Below, in pieces: positions 16,653 to 26,924 of a DNA stretch of 64,000 nucleotides (its first letter is position 1; each line of letters begins with the position of its first letter). Under the pieces are notes generated by a model, which was not told the DNA's origin, did not search any database, and saw only the letters and a list, made by a program, of their open reading frames with translations. Source of the DNA: Acetivibrio cellulolyticus CD2 (GTDB lineage: Bacteria; Bacillota; Clostridia; Acetivibrionales; Acetivibrionaceae); the NCBI RefSeq assembly GCF_000179595.2, contig NZ_JH556657.1, positions 540,946-604,945 on the forward strand. The letters are read 5' to 3'. A program made the translations under genes and the position numbers.

Positions 16653-18053
16653 TTGGGAAAAATTGTGAGCACATATATTTTTCCTCATCCACCGATAATT
16701 GTTCCTGAAGTTGGAAAAGGTGAAGAGAATGATGCCATAAACACTATAAATGCAGCAATAAAAGCGTCAAAAGAAATAAAAAGCCAAAAGCCAACTACTA
16801 TTATTGTGACAACACCTCATGCACCAGTATTTGAAGATTATGTTTTTGTTTCGGATGATAAGGTTCTTAAGGGCAACTTTGGAAAGTTCGGAAGAAAAGA
16901 TGTGGGCTTAAGTTTTGAAAACAATTTGAGTCTGGTAAAACAAATTATTTCCTATGCTGGAAATGAGGGTTTAAGTGCTGGAGGAATAGACAGGGCGACA
17001 GCTGCAAGATATGGTTTGGAAAATGAGCTTGACCATGGTGCTTTGGTTCCTTTGTACTTTATCACAAAGGAATACAGCAATTTTAAACTTGTACACATTT
17101 CAATATCTTACCTTAGCATGGAAGAACTCTATAGATTTGGAATGTGTATAAAGAAGGCAGTTGAAGATTCAGATGAAGATGTTGTTTTTGTTGCAAGCGG
17201 CGACCTCTCGCACAAGCTGACCCATGAAGGTCCCTATGGATATAGTGAACATGGCAGTAAGTTTGATGAAATGGTGGTAGACAGCATCAGAGAAAGCAAT
17301 GTTCAAAAGCTTCTTGGCATTGACGAGGAATTTTGTGAAAGCGCAGCACAGTGTGGTCTTAGATCCTTTGTGATTATGTATGGAGCTTTGGATGGATATG
17401 AAATTAAGCCAGAGGTATACTCTTATGAAGGCCCATTTGGTGTTGGGTATTGTATAGCAAAGATTGGTGTTGGTAGAGAGGATAACAATAGAAAAGTTAT
17501 GGATAAAAGGATTGAAGAAATTCGTAAGAATGAGGATGAATATGTTGCCCTTGCCAGATCCTCTCTTGAGTCATTTGTAAGAGAAGGTAAGATGATTGAA
17601 ATACCTGACGGACTTCCTAAAGAAATGAAGACGGACAGGGCTGGAGTTTTTGTATCAATCAAGAAAGATGGCCAGCTGCGTGGATGTATTGGGACAATAG
17701 TTCCAACAAGAGAAAATATTGCCGGAGAAATTATATATAATGCGATCAGCAGCGGAACAGAAGATCCACGATTTTTTCCTGTAGAATCAAGTGAACTTGA
17801 GAGTTTAGTTTACTCTGTAGATGTACTGATGAAGCCTGAACCAATCAACTCCATGCATGAGTTGGATGTTATAAAATACGGAGTAATTGTAAGATCAGGA
17901 TATCGTTCGGGATTGCTGTTACCGAATCTTGAAGGTGTAAATACACCAGAGGAGCAGGTAGATATAGCACTTCAGAAAGCCGGAATAAGGAAAAATGAAG
18001 AGTATTCAATGCAGAGGTTTGAAGTGATAAGGCATAGCGCCTATAATGTATAA
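16653..18053 (+). CDS. AmmeMemoRadiSam protein B + A fusion (Memo-AMMECR1)
   Basis: A 466-aa fusion. Residues about 1-270 form a Memo/AmmB domain (FPHPPIIVPEVG, TTPHAPVFEDYV, ELDHGALVPLYF, SGDLSHKL, with His residues as in the dioxygenase-like fold). Residues about 285-466 form an AMMECR1/AmmA domain (LRGCIGTIVPTREN, EDPRFFPV). The start is TTG, behind GGAAGG. The next gene is the radical SAM partner, completing the AmmeMemoRadiSam system. Its reaction is not established; a modification role has been proposed. Confidence 0.9.
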   Translation: MGKIVSTYIFPHPPIIVPEVGKGEENDAINTINAAIKASKEIKSQKPTTIIVTTPHAPVFEDYVFVSDDKVLKGNFGKFGRKDVGLSFENNLSLVKQIISYAGNEGLSAGGIDRATAARYGLENELDHGALVPLYFITKEYSNFKLVHISISYLSMEELYRFGMCIKKAVEDSDEDVVFVASGDLSHKLTHEGPYGYSEHGSKFDEMVVDSIRESNVQKLLGIDEEFCESAAQCGLRSFVIMYGALDGYEIKPEVYSYEGPFGVGYCIAKIGVGREDNNRKVMDKRIEEIRKNEDEYVALARSSLESFVREGKMIEIPDGLPKEMKTDRAGVFVSIKKDGQLRGCIGTIVPTRENIAGEIIYNAISSGTEDPRFFPVESSELESLVYSVDVLMKPEPINSMHELDVIKYGVIVRSGYRSGLLLPNLEGVNTPEEQVDIALQKAGIRKNEEYSMQRFEVIRHSAYNV

Positions 18054-18089
18054 ATTGTTAAGCACATATTGAAAGACGTGGGAGATAAA

Positions 18090-18959
18090 ATGGACGCAGC
18101 AAAAATGGCAATGTACTATAAAAAAATTGAGGATTTAAAGGTGCACTGCTATCTCTGTCCTCATAACTGTGTGATTAATCCTGGAAAACTTGGGGCTTGC
18201 AGGGCACGTAAAAATATTGAAGGAGATCTTTATTCGCTTAACTATGGTAAGATAACTTCTATTGCACTTGACCCGATTGAAAAGAAGCCGTTGTATCAAT
18301 TTAAGCCGGGTTCTATGATATTGTCGGCAGGTACGTTTGGGTGCAATCTTAAATGTTCTTTCTGCCAGAATTGGTCAATTGCCCATGAGCATCCAGATAC
18401 TTATATGATGACTCCCGAAAGTCTTGTTGCAAAGGCAAGGGAGCTTGAGCATGACGGTAATATAGGAATTGCATACACCTATAACGAACCATCAATATGG
18501 TACGAATTTGTATATGCCACTTCAAAGCTTGCAAAGGAAGCCGGGCTATCTAATGTTCTGGTTACAAACGGATTCATAGGAAAGGAAGCAATGAATGATC
18601 TATTACCGTTTATTGATGCAATGAATATAGATGTAAAGGCATACACTGCATCATTCTATAATGAGATTTGTAAGGGAACCCTTGACAATGTTAAAGAAAC
18701 TGTTGAGTTGGTATACGATCGCTGTCATGTTGAGATTACAACTCTTGTAATTCCGACACTTAACGATGCGTTAACTGAAATTTCAGATATGTCAAAGTGG
18801 ATCTCTTCTCTGTCACCTAAAATACCGTTGCATTTATCAAGATATTTCCCAAACTATAATATGCAACATATACCTCCTACGCCAAAGGAAACACTTGTGA
18901 AGTGCAGGGAAGAAGCGCTTAAGTACCTTGAATATGTTTACCTTGGCAACGTTTGGTAA
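18090..18959 (+). CDS. amrS: AmmeMemoRadiSam system radical SAM enzyme
   Basis: A 289-aa radical SAM enzyme with CNLKCSFC, the CxxxCxxC iron-sulfur motif, near residue 86. N-terminal cysteines (CYLCPHNCVI, GACRARKN) are typical of the family, related to pyruvate-formate-lyase activating enzymes. GGGAG lies 6-8 bases upstream of ATG 18090. It follows the Memo-AMMECR1 fusion by 36 bp, which fixes the family name. The substrate is unknown. Confidence 0.9.
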   Translation: MDAAKMAMYYKKIEDLKVHCYLCPHNCVINPGKLGACRARKNIEGDLYSLNYGKITSIALDPIEKKPLYQFKPGSMILSAGTFGCNLKCSFCQNWSIAHEHPDTYMMTPESLVAKARELEHDGNIGIAYTYNEPSIWYEFVYATSKLAKEAGLSNVLVTNGFIGKEAMNDLLPFIDAMNIDVKAYTASFYNEICKGTLDNVKETVELVYDRCHVEITTLVIPTLNDALTEISDMSKWISSLSPKIPLHLSRYFPNYNMQHIPPTPKETLVKCREEALKYLEYVYLGNVW

Positions 18960-19140
18960 TAATAATATTAATATTTCATTAAATTATTAAAAAGTCTATT
19001 AACGTATGAAGGCATTAGTGTTAAAATAGTGAGTTATACAGGTGCCTTTTTATTTGGCGCACTTATTGTAAAGTTTTTTTGTGATATATAAGGTATAATG
19101 TTTTATACTGATGATTAACTTTAAGAACGTGGGGTTTTCG

Positions 19141-20016
19141 ATGGATTTTATAGATAACATTAATTTTTGGGGAATTATAAGTTTTCTATCCGATAATTTG
19201 AGTATTAAAGGACCTTGGGATATTGTAAAAACTATTGTTGATATAAGTATTGTATCTTATGTCATATACAAGATGACAAAGCTTGTTAGGGAAACAAGGG
19301 CATGGCAGCTGATAAAAGGTATTTTATTTATATTGATTGCTTCCAAGCTTAGTGAGGTCTTAGGGCTTAGAACTATTTCCTTTATACTTAAAATGATAAT
19401 CCAATACTTGGCGATAGCTTTGGTAGTGCTATTCCAGCCGGAGCTCAGAAGAGGTCTTGAACAGATTGGAAGGAGCAGATTTAAAAATTTCTTCAACTTT
19501 GAGGATGAGGGCTATACTATTAAGGTCAAATCCGATATTGAGGAGATAATCAAGGCTGTTTTTGAAATGTCAAAGACCTTTACAGGTGCTTTGATTGTAA
19601 TTGAGAGAGAAACAAAAATAGGTGAGATAATAAATTCAGGAATTCAGATAGATTCAAATATTACCTCTGAACTGTTGATTAATATTTTTACGCCAAACAC
19701 TCCACTGCATGATGGAGCTGTTGTTATCAGAGGTGATAAAATCAAGGCCGCAGCATGTTTTTTGCCACTGACAGAAAACCCTAACTTAAGCAAGGAGCTT
19801 GGTACAAGACACAGAGCTGCTTTAGGAATCAGTGAGGTTTCAGATGCTATAGTTGTAGTAGCTTCAGAGGAATCAGGAAAGATATCTGTTGCCTTAAATG
19901 GAGGACTGACTAGGAACCTTACATCAGACACGCTTAGAAAGGCCCTAAGCAAAAACCTTTTGGAAAAAGGTGCTCCAAATAAAAAGCTGGGTCTGTGGAA
20001 GGTGAAGACGAAATGA
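19141..20016 (+). CDS. cdaA: Diadenylate cyclase CdaA
   Basis: A 291-aa membrane diadenylate cyclase that joins two ATP into c-di-AMP, the signal for potassium and osmotic balance. It has three N-terminal membrane helices (about residues 25-100) and a DAC domain with DGA in LHDGAVVIRGD and RHR in GTRHRAALG, both catalytic motifs intact. The stop overlaps the cdaR start (ATGA). Start 19141 is chosen because of upstream GTGGGG; ATG 19111 would add 10 residues. The order cdaA-cdaR-...-glmM is conserved in Firmicutes. Confidence 0.93.
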   Translation: MDFIDNINFWGIISFLSDNLSIKGPWDIVKTIVDISIVSYVIYKMTKLVRETRAWQLIKGILFILIASKLSEVLGLRTISFILKMIIQYLAIALVVLFQPELRRGLEQIGRSRFKNFFNFEDEGYTIKVKSDIEEIIKAVFEMSKTFTGALIVIERETKIGEIINSGIQIDSNITSELLINIFTPNTPLHDGAVVIRGDKIKAAACFLPLTENPNLSKELGTRHRAALGISEVSDAIVVVASEESGKISVALNGGLTRNLTSDTLRKALSKNLLEKGAPNKKLGLWKVKTK

Positions 20017-21224
20017 GCGATTTGTTAAAGAGAGATTCAACTGTAAAAATTATATCGGTTCTGTTTGCAATATTTCTCTGGTTTTTTGTCTTGGACAGCA
20101 CAAACCCTACTATTTCTACTGACATGAATATTTCACTAAGGGTTGAGAATGAGGCTGTTCTCAAGGGAAAAAATATTGTTATAAAAAATGCAAATTTTCC
20201 TAAAAACGTTACAATAAGTTTAAGGGGGAGAAAAGATAAAATAAGCCGTGTTAATTCTGCGGAGACAGAGGCAGTTGTAGATTTATCTAAGGTTAGTGAT
20301 GTGACTACTAAATTTTTGTATGTAGAGGTTTATGGCATCCCAGCTGGTGTTTCATTTGAAAGTGTTACACCAAGGGTAGTAAACTTTGAGCTTGAAAAGA
20401 TAGGTGAAAACCCTTATCCTGTTGAAATCGTGACTACAGGTGAGGCTAAAGAAAAGTATAAGGTAGTTGGTGTAGGTGTTTCACCCCAGACTGTATCAAT
20501 TGAGGCTACTGATTCTGTTATAAATTCTATTGGTCAGGTAAAAGCTTTTGTGGATATTACAGATATTAAGGATGATAGCGTATTAAACCTGATGTGCAAG
20601 GTTTATGATAAGGAAGGCAAAGAAATGCCACAGTTTGACAATAAGTTTGGTGTAGAAGTCAAAGTTGAAGTTGCAAAGGAAGTTCCTGTTATACCTGTCG
20701 TAAAAGGAAGGCCAGCTAAGGACTTTGTTGATGGTGTTCACAAAGTAGTTCAGGATAAAGCATTGATATCAGGTGCTTCTGATGTTCTTGATCAGATTGA
20801 CAACCTCAAAACTGAACCTATAGATATTGAGAATCTTAGTGAAAGCACAATCAAGACTGCAAATATAGTTGTACCTAATGGCGTAAGCCTTGTAAATACG
20901 CAGAAGACTGTAAATGTGAGTATAGTAATAGAGCCGCTTGCGGTTAAGAACTTTAAATTTACACCAGAAGACATAATATTGGAGAATGAATTGATTGATG
21001 GTTCATTAACTTACAAAATAATGAATACAGATATTAATATAAACATTAAAGGCACAAGTGAGGAACTGGATAAGATAATAGAGAGCGGATTAAAACCATC
21101 AATTGATGTAAGAGGTCTTGGAGAAGGAACATTTAAAAGATCGCTAAAAGTAGTATTGCCAGGTACTGTTCAGCTTTCTGAAAATGTAGAATTGGAACTG
21201 GTTATTGAGAAGAATGAAGAATAA
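20013..21224 (+). CDS. cdaR: CdaA regulatory protein CdaR (YbbR domains)
   Basis: A 403-aa protein with one N-terminal membrane helix (VKIISVLFAIFLWFFVL, about 11-28), then an extracellular chain of about four YbbR domains, each around 80-90 residues of beta structure. In the known complex it binds CdaA and tunes c-di-AMP synthesis, possibly with GlmM. The start overlaps the cdaA stop, indicating coupled translation. Length and order match the family. Confidence 0.9.
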   Translation: MSDLLKRDSTVKIISVLFAIFLWFFVLDSTNPTISTDMNISLRVENEAVLKGKNIVIKNANFPKNVTISLRGRKDKISRVNSAETEAVVDLSKVSDVTTKFLYVEVYGIPAGVSFESVTPRVVNFELEKIGENPYPVEIVTTGEAKEKYKVVGVGVSPQTVSIEATDSVINSIGQVKAFVDITDIKDDSVLNLMCKVYDKEGKEMPQFDNKFGVEVKVEVAKEVPVIPVVKGRPAKDFVDGVHKVVQDKALISGASDVLDQIDNLKTEPIDIENLSESTIKTANIVVPNGVSLVNTQKTVNVSIVIEPLAVKNFKFTPEDIILENELIDGSLTYKIMNTDININIKGTSEELDKIIESGLKPSIDVRGLGEGTFKRSLKVVLPGTVQLSENVELELVIEKNEE

Positions 21225-21238
21225 ATAGAGGTTTTTAA

Positions 21239-22822
21239 ATGAAGCTGATTATACACAATATAAAGTTGTCTTTAGATGATGACATAAACGCTTTGAAGCG
21301 TATTGCCTCAAAAAAACTAAAGGTAGATTCTAAGGACTTTATAGATTTCAAGATTGTAAAGGAATCTATTGATGCCAGAAAAAAGCCAGATATAAACCTG
21401 ATATATTCTGTTATGGTTGAAACAGCAAGAAATTTAAAAATAGCAGATAATAATGATATTAGGGTTCTTGAGGACAATTTAGAGGAGCCTTTAACTCATG
21501 GAGATAAAAAACTTAGCTTAAGACCTGTAGTAATAGGAACGGGACCTGCAGGCCTTTTTGCAGCGCTTATTCTTTCACAGAATGGCTACAAGCCTTTGGT
21601 GCTTGAACGCGGTGAATGCGTTGAGAAAAGGACTGAAATAGTTAACAGCTTCTGGAAAGGCGGAGAACTCAATCCTGAGACTAATGTGCAGTTTGGAGAA
21701 GGCGGTGCGGGAACGTTTTCTGACGGCAAGCTTACTACAAGGATTAATGACAGAAGGTGCACAAAGGTGCTTCAAGAGTTTTATGCATCCGGCGCACAAG
21801 AGGAGATTCTATACAAAGCGAAGCCCCATATAGGTACTGATGTGCTTAAAAAAGTAGTTGTAAATATGAGAAAAAGGATAATTGACTTGGGAGGAGAAGT
21901 CAGATTCAACTCAAAGGTCACTTCTGTTTGTGTTAAAGCTGGTAAAGTTACTGGTGTTGTGGTTAATAACAGTGAGAACATTGACACTGAAGTTGTGATT
22001 CTTGCAACAGGTCACAGTGCAAGGGATACATACAGTAGTCTTTTTGAAAGCGGGATAGAGTTTGTACAAAAACCTTTTTCAGTTGGGGTAAGAATTGAAC
22101 ACCCTCAAGAGCTAATAAACAAAGCTCAATATGGCGAGGCTTCAATCCATCCCAGGCTTGGTGCTGCTGATTATCAGCTTTTTTACAAAACTTCCGACAG
22201 GACAGTTTATTCATTTTGCATGTGTCCCGGAGGAATAGTAGTAGCATCTGCATCCGAGCCGAATATGATAGTAACAAATGGTATGAGTGAGTTCGCCAGG
22301 GACAGGAAAAATGCAAATAGTGCGCTTGTAGTTTCAGTAGGACCTGGGGATTTTGGAGGCAGCCACCCGCTGGCAGGTATTGAATTTCAGAGAATGTGGG
22401 AAAGATTGGCTTTTGGTGCTGGAGGAAGTTCTAATGCAGCGCCTGTTCAAAGACTTGAAGATTTTATTGACGGAAGGGTTTCCAGCAAATTTGGAGCTGT
22501 TTGTCCAAGTTATACAGGAGAGACAAGAAATGCAGATATAAATACATGCCTTCCGGGTTTTGTAACAGCTCCTATGAAGGAATCAATCAAATACTTTGAT
22601 GACAGGCTCAAAGGCTTTGGGAGCAAGGATGCACTGCTTACCGGTGTTGAAACAAGAACCTCGTCACCTGTGAGAATTCCACGGACTGATACTCTTGAGG
22701 CCACAAGGGTGAGTGGATTGTATCCGACCGGTGAAGGTGCAGGGTATGCTGGAGGAATAGTAAGTGCAGCTGTTGACGGAATCAGGGTGGCAGAACAAAT
22801 AATTAAGACATATTCAGTGTAG
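21239..22822 (+). CDS. FAD-dependent oxidoreductase, COG2509 type
   Basis: A 527-aa flavoprotein. It has a small N-terminal domain (about 1-85) and the FAD-binding GxGxxG motif in VVIGTGPAGLFAALIL (about 100). QFGEGGAGTFSDGKL and the C-terminal GLYPTGEGAGYAGGIVSAA are characteristic of this uncharacterised dehydrogenase family. It starts 15 bp after cdaR. In many Clostridia the same gene sits between cdaR and glmM. Its substrate is not known; no membrane segment. Confidence 0.85.
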   Translation: MKLIIHNIKLSLDDDINALKRIASKKLKVDSKDFIDFKIVKESIDARKKPDINLIYSVMVETARNLKIADNNDIRVLEDNLEEPLTHGDKKLSLRPVVIGTGPAGLFAALILSQNGYKPLVLERGECVEKRTEIVNSFWKGGELNPETNVQFGEGGAGTFSDGKLTTRINDRRCTKVLQEFYASGAQEEILYKAKPHIGTDVLKKVVVNMRKRIIDLGGEVRFNSKVTSVCVKAGKVTGVVVNNSENIDTEVVILATGHSARDTYSSLFESGIEFVQKPFSVGVRIEHPQELINKAQYGEASIHPRLGAADYQLFYKTSDRTVYSFCMCPGGIVVASASEPNMIVTNGMSEFARDRKNANSALVVSVGPGDFGGSHPLAGIEFQRMWERLAFGAGGSSNAAPVQRLEDFIDGRVSSKFGAVCPSYTGETRNADINTCLPGFVTAPMKESIKYFDDRLKGFGSKDALLTGVETRTSSPVRIPRTDTLEATRVSGLYPTGEGAGYAGGIVSAAVDGIRVAEQIIKTYSV

Positions 22823-22993
22823 GCTTGGAATAAGATATAACTGCATTTTAATACTCTAAATATGAAAATGATATTTTAGTCACTTGTTTTATTAAATGTA
22901 TTTAGTTTATAATGTAATACGTCAGAAATTGTCTATGTTTATCGAATATATGTATTGACAAAAAGGTACATAAATTGTAGGAGGATGAGTAAT

Positions 22994-24343
22994 TTGGGTC
23001 GATTATTTGGAACAGATGGAGTTAGAGGAATTGCGAACCGTGAATTAACCGGTGAACTTGCATATAAATTGGGGCAGGCTGGAGCGTATGTTTTAACTGC
23101 TGAAACAAAACATACTCCAAAGATTTTAGTGGGTATGGATACAAGAATATCAGGGGATATGCTGGAAGCTGCTCTTACAGCAGGATTATGCTCTGTTGGA
23201 GCTGAGGTTGTATCTCTTGGAATAATCCCAACGCCTGCAGTAGCTTACCTTACCAGGCTGTATAATGCGGATGCGGGTGTTGTTATTTCAGCATCACACA
23301 ATCCTTTCGAATTTAACGGAATAAAGTTCTTTAATAACAAGGGCTACAAGCTTTCGGATGCTTTAGAAGATAGAATTGAAGCAATTATTTTAGATGGGGC
23401 AGAAGAAATAACCATGCCGACAGGAGGAAAAGTAGGCAGAAAAAGTGAGGTTGAGTCACCTGTAGATGATTACGTTGATTTTGTTAAAAAATCCATAAAT
23501 GGTGATCTTAAAGGCTTAAAGGTAGCAATTGACTGCGCCAATGGTGCGGCATATGAAGCAGCACCCATAGCACTGTTTGAACTTGGTGCTGAAGTATATG
23601 TAATAAATAATGAACCTGACGGTGTAAACATAAATAGCAAGTGCGGTTCTACTCATATTGAAGAACTTCAGAAGTTTGTGGTTGAAAGAGGTGCTGATAT
23701 AGGTCTTGCTTTTGACGGTGATGCTGACAGAATGCTTGCAGTTGATGAAACCGGTACGTTGGTTGATGGTGACCAGATTATGGCTATTATTGCACTTGAG
23801 CTTAAGAAAAACAACAAGTTGGAAAAGGACACTGTAGTCGCTACTGTTATGAGCAATCTCGGATTTGACATTATGGCCAAAAAACAAGGACTTAATATAG
23901 AAAAGACAAAAGTTGGAGACAGATATGTGTTGGAAAACATGCTGAGCAATGGATATGTGCTTGGTGGTGAGCAGTCTGGACATATTATTTTCCTCGAACA
24001 TAATACTACAGGAGATGGACTGCTGACAGGAGTTCAACTGCTCAAAGTATTAAAGACTACCGGTAAAAAGCTGTCTGAACTATCTTCAGTAATGCAAGTT
24101 CTTCCTCAAGTACTAAAAAATGCAAAGGTAAAAAATGAAAATAAGAATAAATACCTTGATGATCCTTTAGTATGCAATATGTGCAGGGATCTTGAGGATG
24201 AGTTTAAAGGTGAGGGAAGAGTGCTTATCAGACCATCAGGTACTGAGCCTCTTGTCAGAGTGATGATTGAAGGTAAGGACCAGGAGTATATTACCAGCAG
24301 AGCAATTGAGCTTGCAAAGGTTATTGAAGAAAGATTGGGTTAA
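22994..24343 (+). CDS. glmM: Phosphoglucosamine mutase GlmM
   Basis: A 449-aa enzyme converting glucosamine-6-P to glucosamine-1-P for UDP-GlcNAc synthesis. It begins [11 protein letters not shown], has the phosphoserine loop [11 protein letters not shown], the metal loop DGDADR and the sugar-phosphate site [16 protein letters not shown] start (22994) is chosen because GGAGG lies 9 bases upstream and the length then equals the family norm; the ATG at 22985 touches the Shine-Dalgarno. Confidence 0.93.
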   Translation: MGRLFGTDGVRGIANRELTGELAYKLGQAGAYVLTAETKHTPKILVGMDTRISGDMLEAALTAGLCSVGAEVVSLGIIPTPAVAYLTRLYNADAGVVISASHNPFEFNGIKFFNNKGYKLSDALEDRIEAIILDGAEEITMPTGGKVGRKSEVESPVDDYVDFVKKSINGDLKGLKVAIDCANGAAYEAAPIALFELGAEVYVINNEPDGVNINSKCGSTHIEELQKFVVERGADIGLAFDGDADRMLAVDETGTLVDGDQIMAIIALELKKNNKLEKDTVVATVMSNLGFDIMAKKQGLNIEKTKVGDRYVLENMLSNGYVLGGEQSGHIIFLEHNTTGDGLLTGVQLLKVLKTTGKKLSELSSVMQVLPQVLKNAKVKNENKNKYLDDPLVCNMCRDLEDEFKGEGRVLIRPSGTEPLVRVMIEGKDQEYITSRAIELAKVIEERLG

Positions 24344-24411
24344 TTTATATTGGACTATAGAGTTTAGAAGGGTAAAATTACTATCACAAATTGCTCGAAG
24401 TTGTTATATAA

Positions 24412-24438
24412 TAGTATTAAGTGAAGTACTATTTTTCT
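24412..24438 (+). terminator. Terminator after glmM
   Basis: Short stem ATAGTA / TACTAT followed by TTTTTC, inside a longer imperfect pairing of CACAAATTGCTCGAA with CTCGAACAGTTTGTG. It lies about 70 bp after the glmM stop. Confidence 0.5.
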
Positions 24439-24580
24439 CGAACAGTTTGTGATACGTAAGCCTTATGTTATTACTCTGTGAAGGAGGTGAGAAAGAGAAA
24501 GGCTACAGGGTTAATTATAGTATACACGCAAGCGTAGTAAAGGAGGTAGTATATAATAGCGCTTCGTATAGAATAAAAAA

Positions 24581-24750
24581 GCGCCTGCACGTATTTATAC
24601 ATACGTGGACGAGGAGAAGGAGGTCATCGGAAATTCTCATCCGATGAGTTATCGAAATATTCGGCGGAAACCTTCCGGTCTGTCATGATCGAAAGGATCC
24701 AAACAAAAACTACAGGTAACTGTAGCGCAAAATTGGGTCCAAGTGACTAA
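24581..24750 (+). ncRNA. glmS ribozyme-riboswitch
   Basis: Conserved blocks are in order: cleavage site A|GCGCCTG (between 24580 and 24581), GGACGAGGAG, TTATCGAAATATTCGGCGG, CCTTCCGG, ATCGAAAGGATCC AAACAAAAACTAC, GGGTCCAAGTGAC. This is the glucosamine-6-phosphate-activated self-cleaving ribozyme that lowers glmS mRNA when amino sugar is plentiful. It lies about 340 bp upstream of glmS, within the usual leader range. Confidence 0.93.
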
Positions 24751-25094
24751 TCCTGTTCAAAGTTATGCAATTCAAGCATTTTTCAGGCATTGTAATAATA
24801 AATATACATTACATATGCTTTCTTTGGTTGCATGTTTTTACAACTTTTGGTTTGCTTGAATGCATGTCTAATTTGTTAATTTCTAATAAATAATTTATAA
24901 ACGTATTATCGAGTGGTGTATGGTTTATTATGTGTTTCATTTGGCCAGACACAAATCAGTAAAGTGCATTTTTAACACTTGAAAAATAAAGACTAGTTGT
25001 GTTAAAAAGCGCTGTCTATTAGCATGACATATTTCAAGGCTATTAATAGTGTTCGCATATTTATAAAAATTGAAAATGTAAAGGAGAGGTCTAA

Positions 25095-26918
25095 ATGTGT
25101 GGTATAGTTGGATATATAGGCAGCAATATGGCTGCACCGATTTTGATAAATGGATTGAAAAAGCTTGAATATAGAGGATATGATTCGGCAGGTGTTGCGA
25201 TTTTTGAGGATAATGATCTTAAAGTTATTAAAAGCAAGGGCAGACTCGCAATATTGGAAGAGAAAGTAAATAAAGATATGCCAAAAGGTTTAATAGGCAT
25301 AGGTCATACGAGATGGGCAACACACGGAGAGCCAAATGATTTGAACTCACATCCTCACATCAGTCATTCGGGTAAAATTGCCGTTGTACATAACGGCATT
25401 ATCGAGAACTATATAGAGTTAAAGGAATTTCTTCAGTCGGAGGGATACAAATTTGTTTCTGAGACCGATACTGAAGTAGTTGCACATCTGATAGACTATC
25501 ATTACAAGGGAGATATTGTTGAAGCTGTTATTGAGTCCATTAACGAAGTTGAAGGCTCCTATGCACTAGGTGTAATATGTAAAGACTGTGATGATAAGTT
25601 TGTAGCAGCAAGGAAGGACAGTCCGTTGGTTGTAGGTCTTGGAAAAAATGAAAACTTCATAGCATCGGATATTCCTGCAATTTTAGAATATACAAGAGAT
25701 GTATATATACTTGAAGATAAAGAGGTAGTTGTACTTAGCAGTGATAACGTAAAAGTATTCAATAACCATGGGGCAGAGGTTAAGAAAGAGATATTCAAGG
25801 TAAACTGGGATGTCAGTGCAGCAGAGAAATCCGGTTATGAGCATTTTATGATGAAGGAAATGTTCGAAGAGCCTAAGGTTATAAGGGATACGATAAGTCC
25901 AAGAATAAAGGATGGAAGTATATCTCTTGACAATATCAACATAACTTCAGAAGATTTGGAGAAGATCGAAAAAATTTATATAGTTGCATGTGGTACAGCC
26001 TATCATGCAGGAGTTGTAGGCAAATATGTAATTGAAAAACTGGCAAGGATTCCTGTTGAGGTAGACGTTGCATCAGAGTTCCGCTACAGGGATCCACTTA
26101 TAACCAATAAAAACCTGGTTATAATAATTAGCCAATCGGGTGAAACTCTGGATACGTTGTTTGCGCTAAGGGAAGCAAAGAAAAAGGGAGCAAGGGTATT
26201 GTCAATTGTAAACGTCGTAGGAAGCTCCATTTCAAGGGAATCTGATGACGTATTATATACCTGGGCAGGTCCTGAAATAGCTGTTGCATCGACAAAAGCA
26301 TACAACACGCAGCTTTCTGCATTATATCTGGTAGCAATGGATTTTGCAATGAAGAAGGGGCATATTGAGGAAGGGTTTTACAAAAAGTTTATAGAAGATT
26401 TGAAAAACATTCCCCAGGTTATAGAAAGTGTTCTGGCAAATAAAGAGGTAATCCAGAGGTTTGCATCAGAGCATTATAATGCAAAGAGCATATTCTTTAT
26501 TGGAAGAGGCCTTGATTATGCACTTTCCATGGAGGGTTCACTTAAACTCAAGGAGATTTCATATATTCACTCAGAAGCGTATGCTGGTGGTGAGTTAAAG
26601 CATGGTACAATTGCACTTATTGAGGAAGGTACCTTAGTTATATGCCCGATGACCCAGGATAACCTAATGGATAAGATGATCAGCAATATCAGGGAAGTTA
26701 AGGCAAGAGGTGCAACAGTTCTGGCGATTACGAAGGAAAGTAACCAGCAGGTGGAGAAGGTTGCAGATGTAGTTGTGACTATTCCGGATGTTGATTCGTT
26801 GATTGCTCCGATTGCTGCGGTTACACCGCTCCAGTTGTTTGCGTACTACATGGCGATACAGAAAGGCTGCGATGTTGATAAGCCAAGGAATTTAGCCAAG
26901 AGTGTTACTGTAGAGTAG
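25095..26918 (+). CDS. glmS: Glutamine-fructose-6-phosphate aminotransferase GlmS
   Basis: A 607-aa enzyme making glucosamine-6-P. The class II glutaminase domain begins with Cys2 (MCGIVGYIG) and has HTRWATHGEPN. Two SIS domains bind fructose-6-P (CGTAYHAG, SQSGETLDT). It ends PRNLAKSVTVE, as in the family. AAAGGAG precedes the ATG. Expression is set by the upstream ribozyme. The 3' end is the classical recognition site of TnsD of Tn7-like elements, and transposon ends begin 6 bp after the stop. Confidence 0.96.
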   Translation: MCGIVGYIGSNMAAPILINGLKKLEYRGYDSAGVAIFEDNDLKVIKSKGRLAILEEKVNKDMPKGLIGIGHTRWATHGEPNDLNSHPHISHSGKIAVVHNGIIENYIELKEFLQSEGYKFVSETDTEVVAHLIDYHYKGDIVEAVIESINEVEGSYALGVICKDCDDKFVAARKDSPLVVGLGKNENFIASDIPAILEYTRDVYILEDKEVVVLSSDNVKVFNNHGAEVKKEIFKVNWDVSAAEKSGYEHFMMKEMFEEPKVIRDTISPRIKDGSISLDNINITSEDLEKIEKIYIVACGTAYHAGVVGKYVIEKLARIPVEVDVASEFRYRDPLITNKNLVIIISQSGETLDTLFALREAKKKGARVLSIVNVVGSSISRESDDVLYTWAGPEIAVASTKAYNTQLSALYLVAMDFAMKKGHIEEGFYKKFIEDLKNIPQVIESVLANKEVIQRFASEHYNAKSIFFIGRGLDYALSMEGSLKLKEISYIHSEAYAGGELKHGTIALIEEGTLVICPMTQDNLMDKMISNIREVKARGATVLAITKESNQQVEKVADVVVTIPDVDSLIAPIAAVTPLQLFAYYMAIQKGCDVDKPRNLAKSVTVE

Positions 26919-26924
26919 GGAGTT

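Noticed and set aside
21963-22316. 117-codon minus-strand ORF inside the FAD protein gene
   Set aside because: It is a shadow of a well-supported gene with intact motifs; no start context.
24465-24647. ORF in the glmS leader
   Set aside because: It lies across the ribozyme core, whose conserved RNA blocks explain the sequence better.
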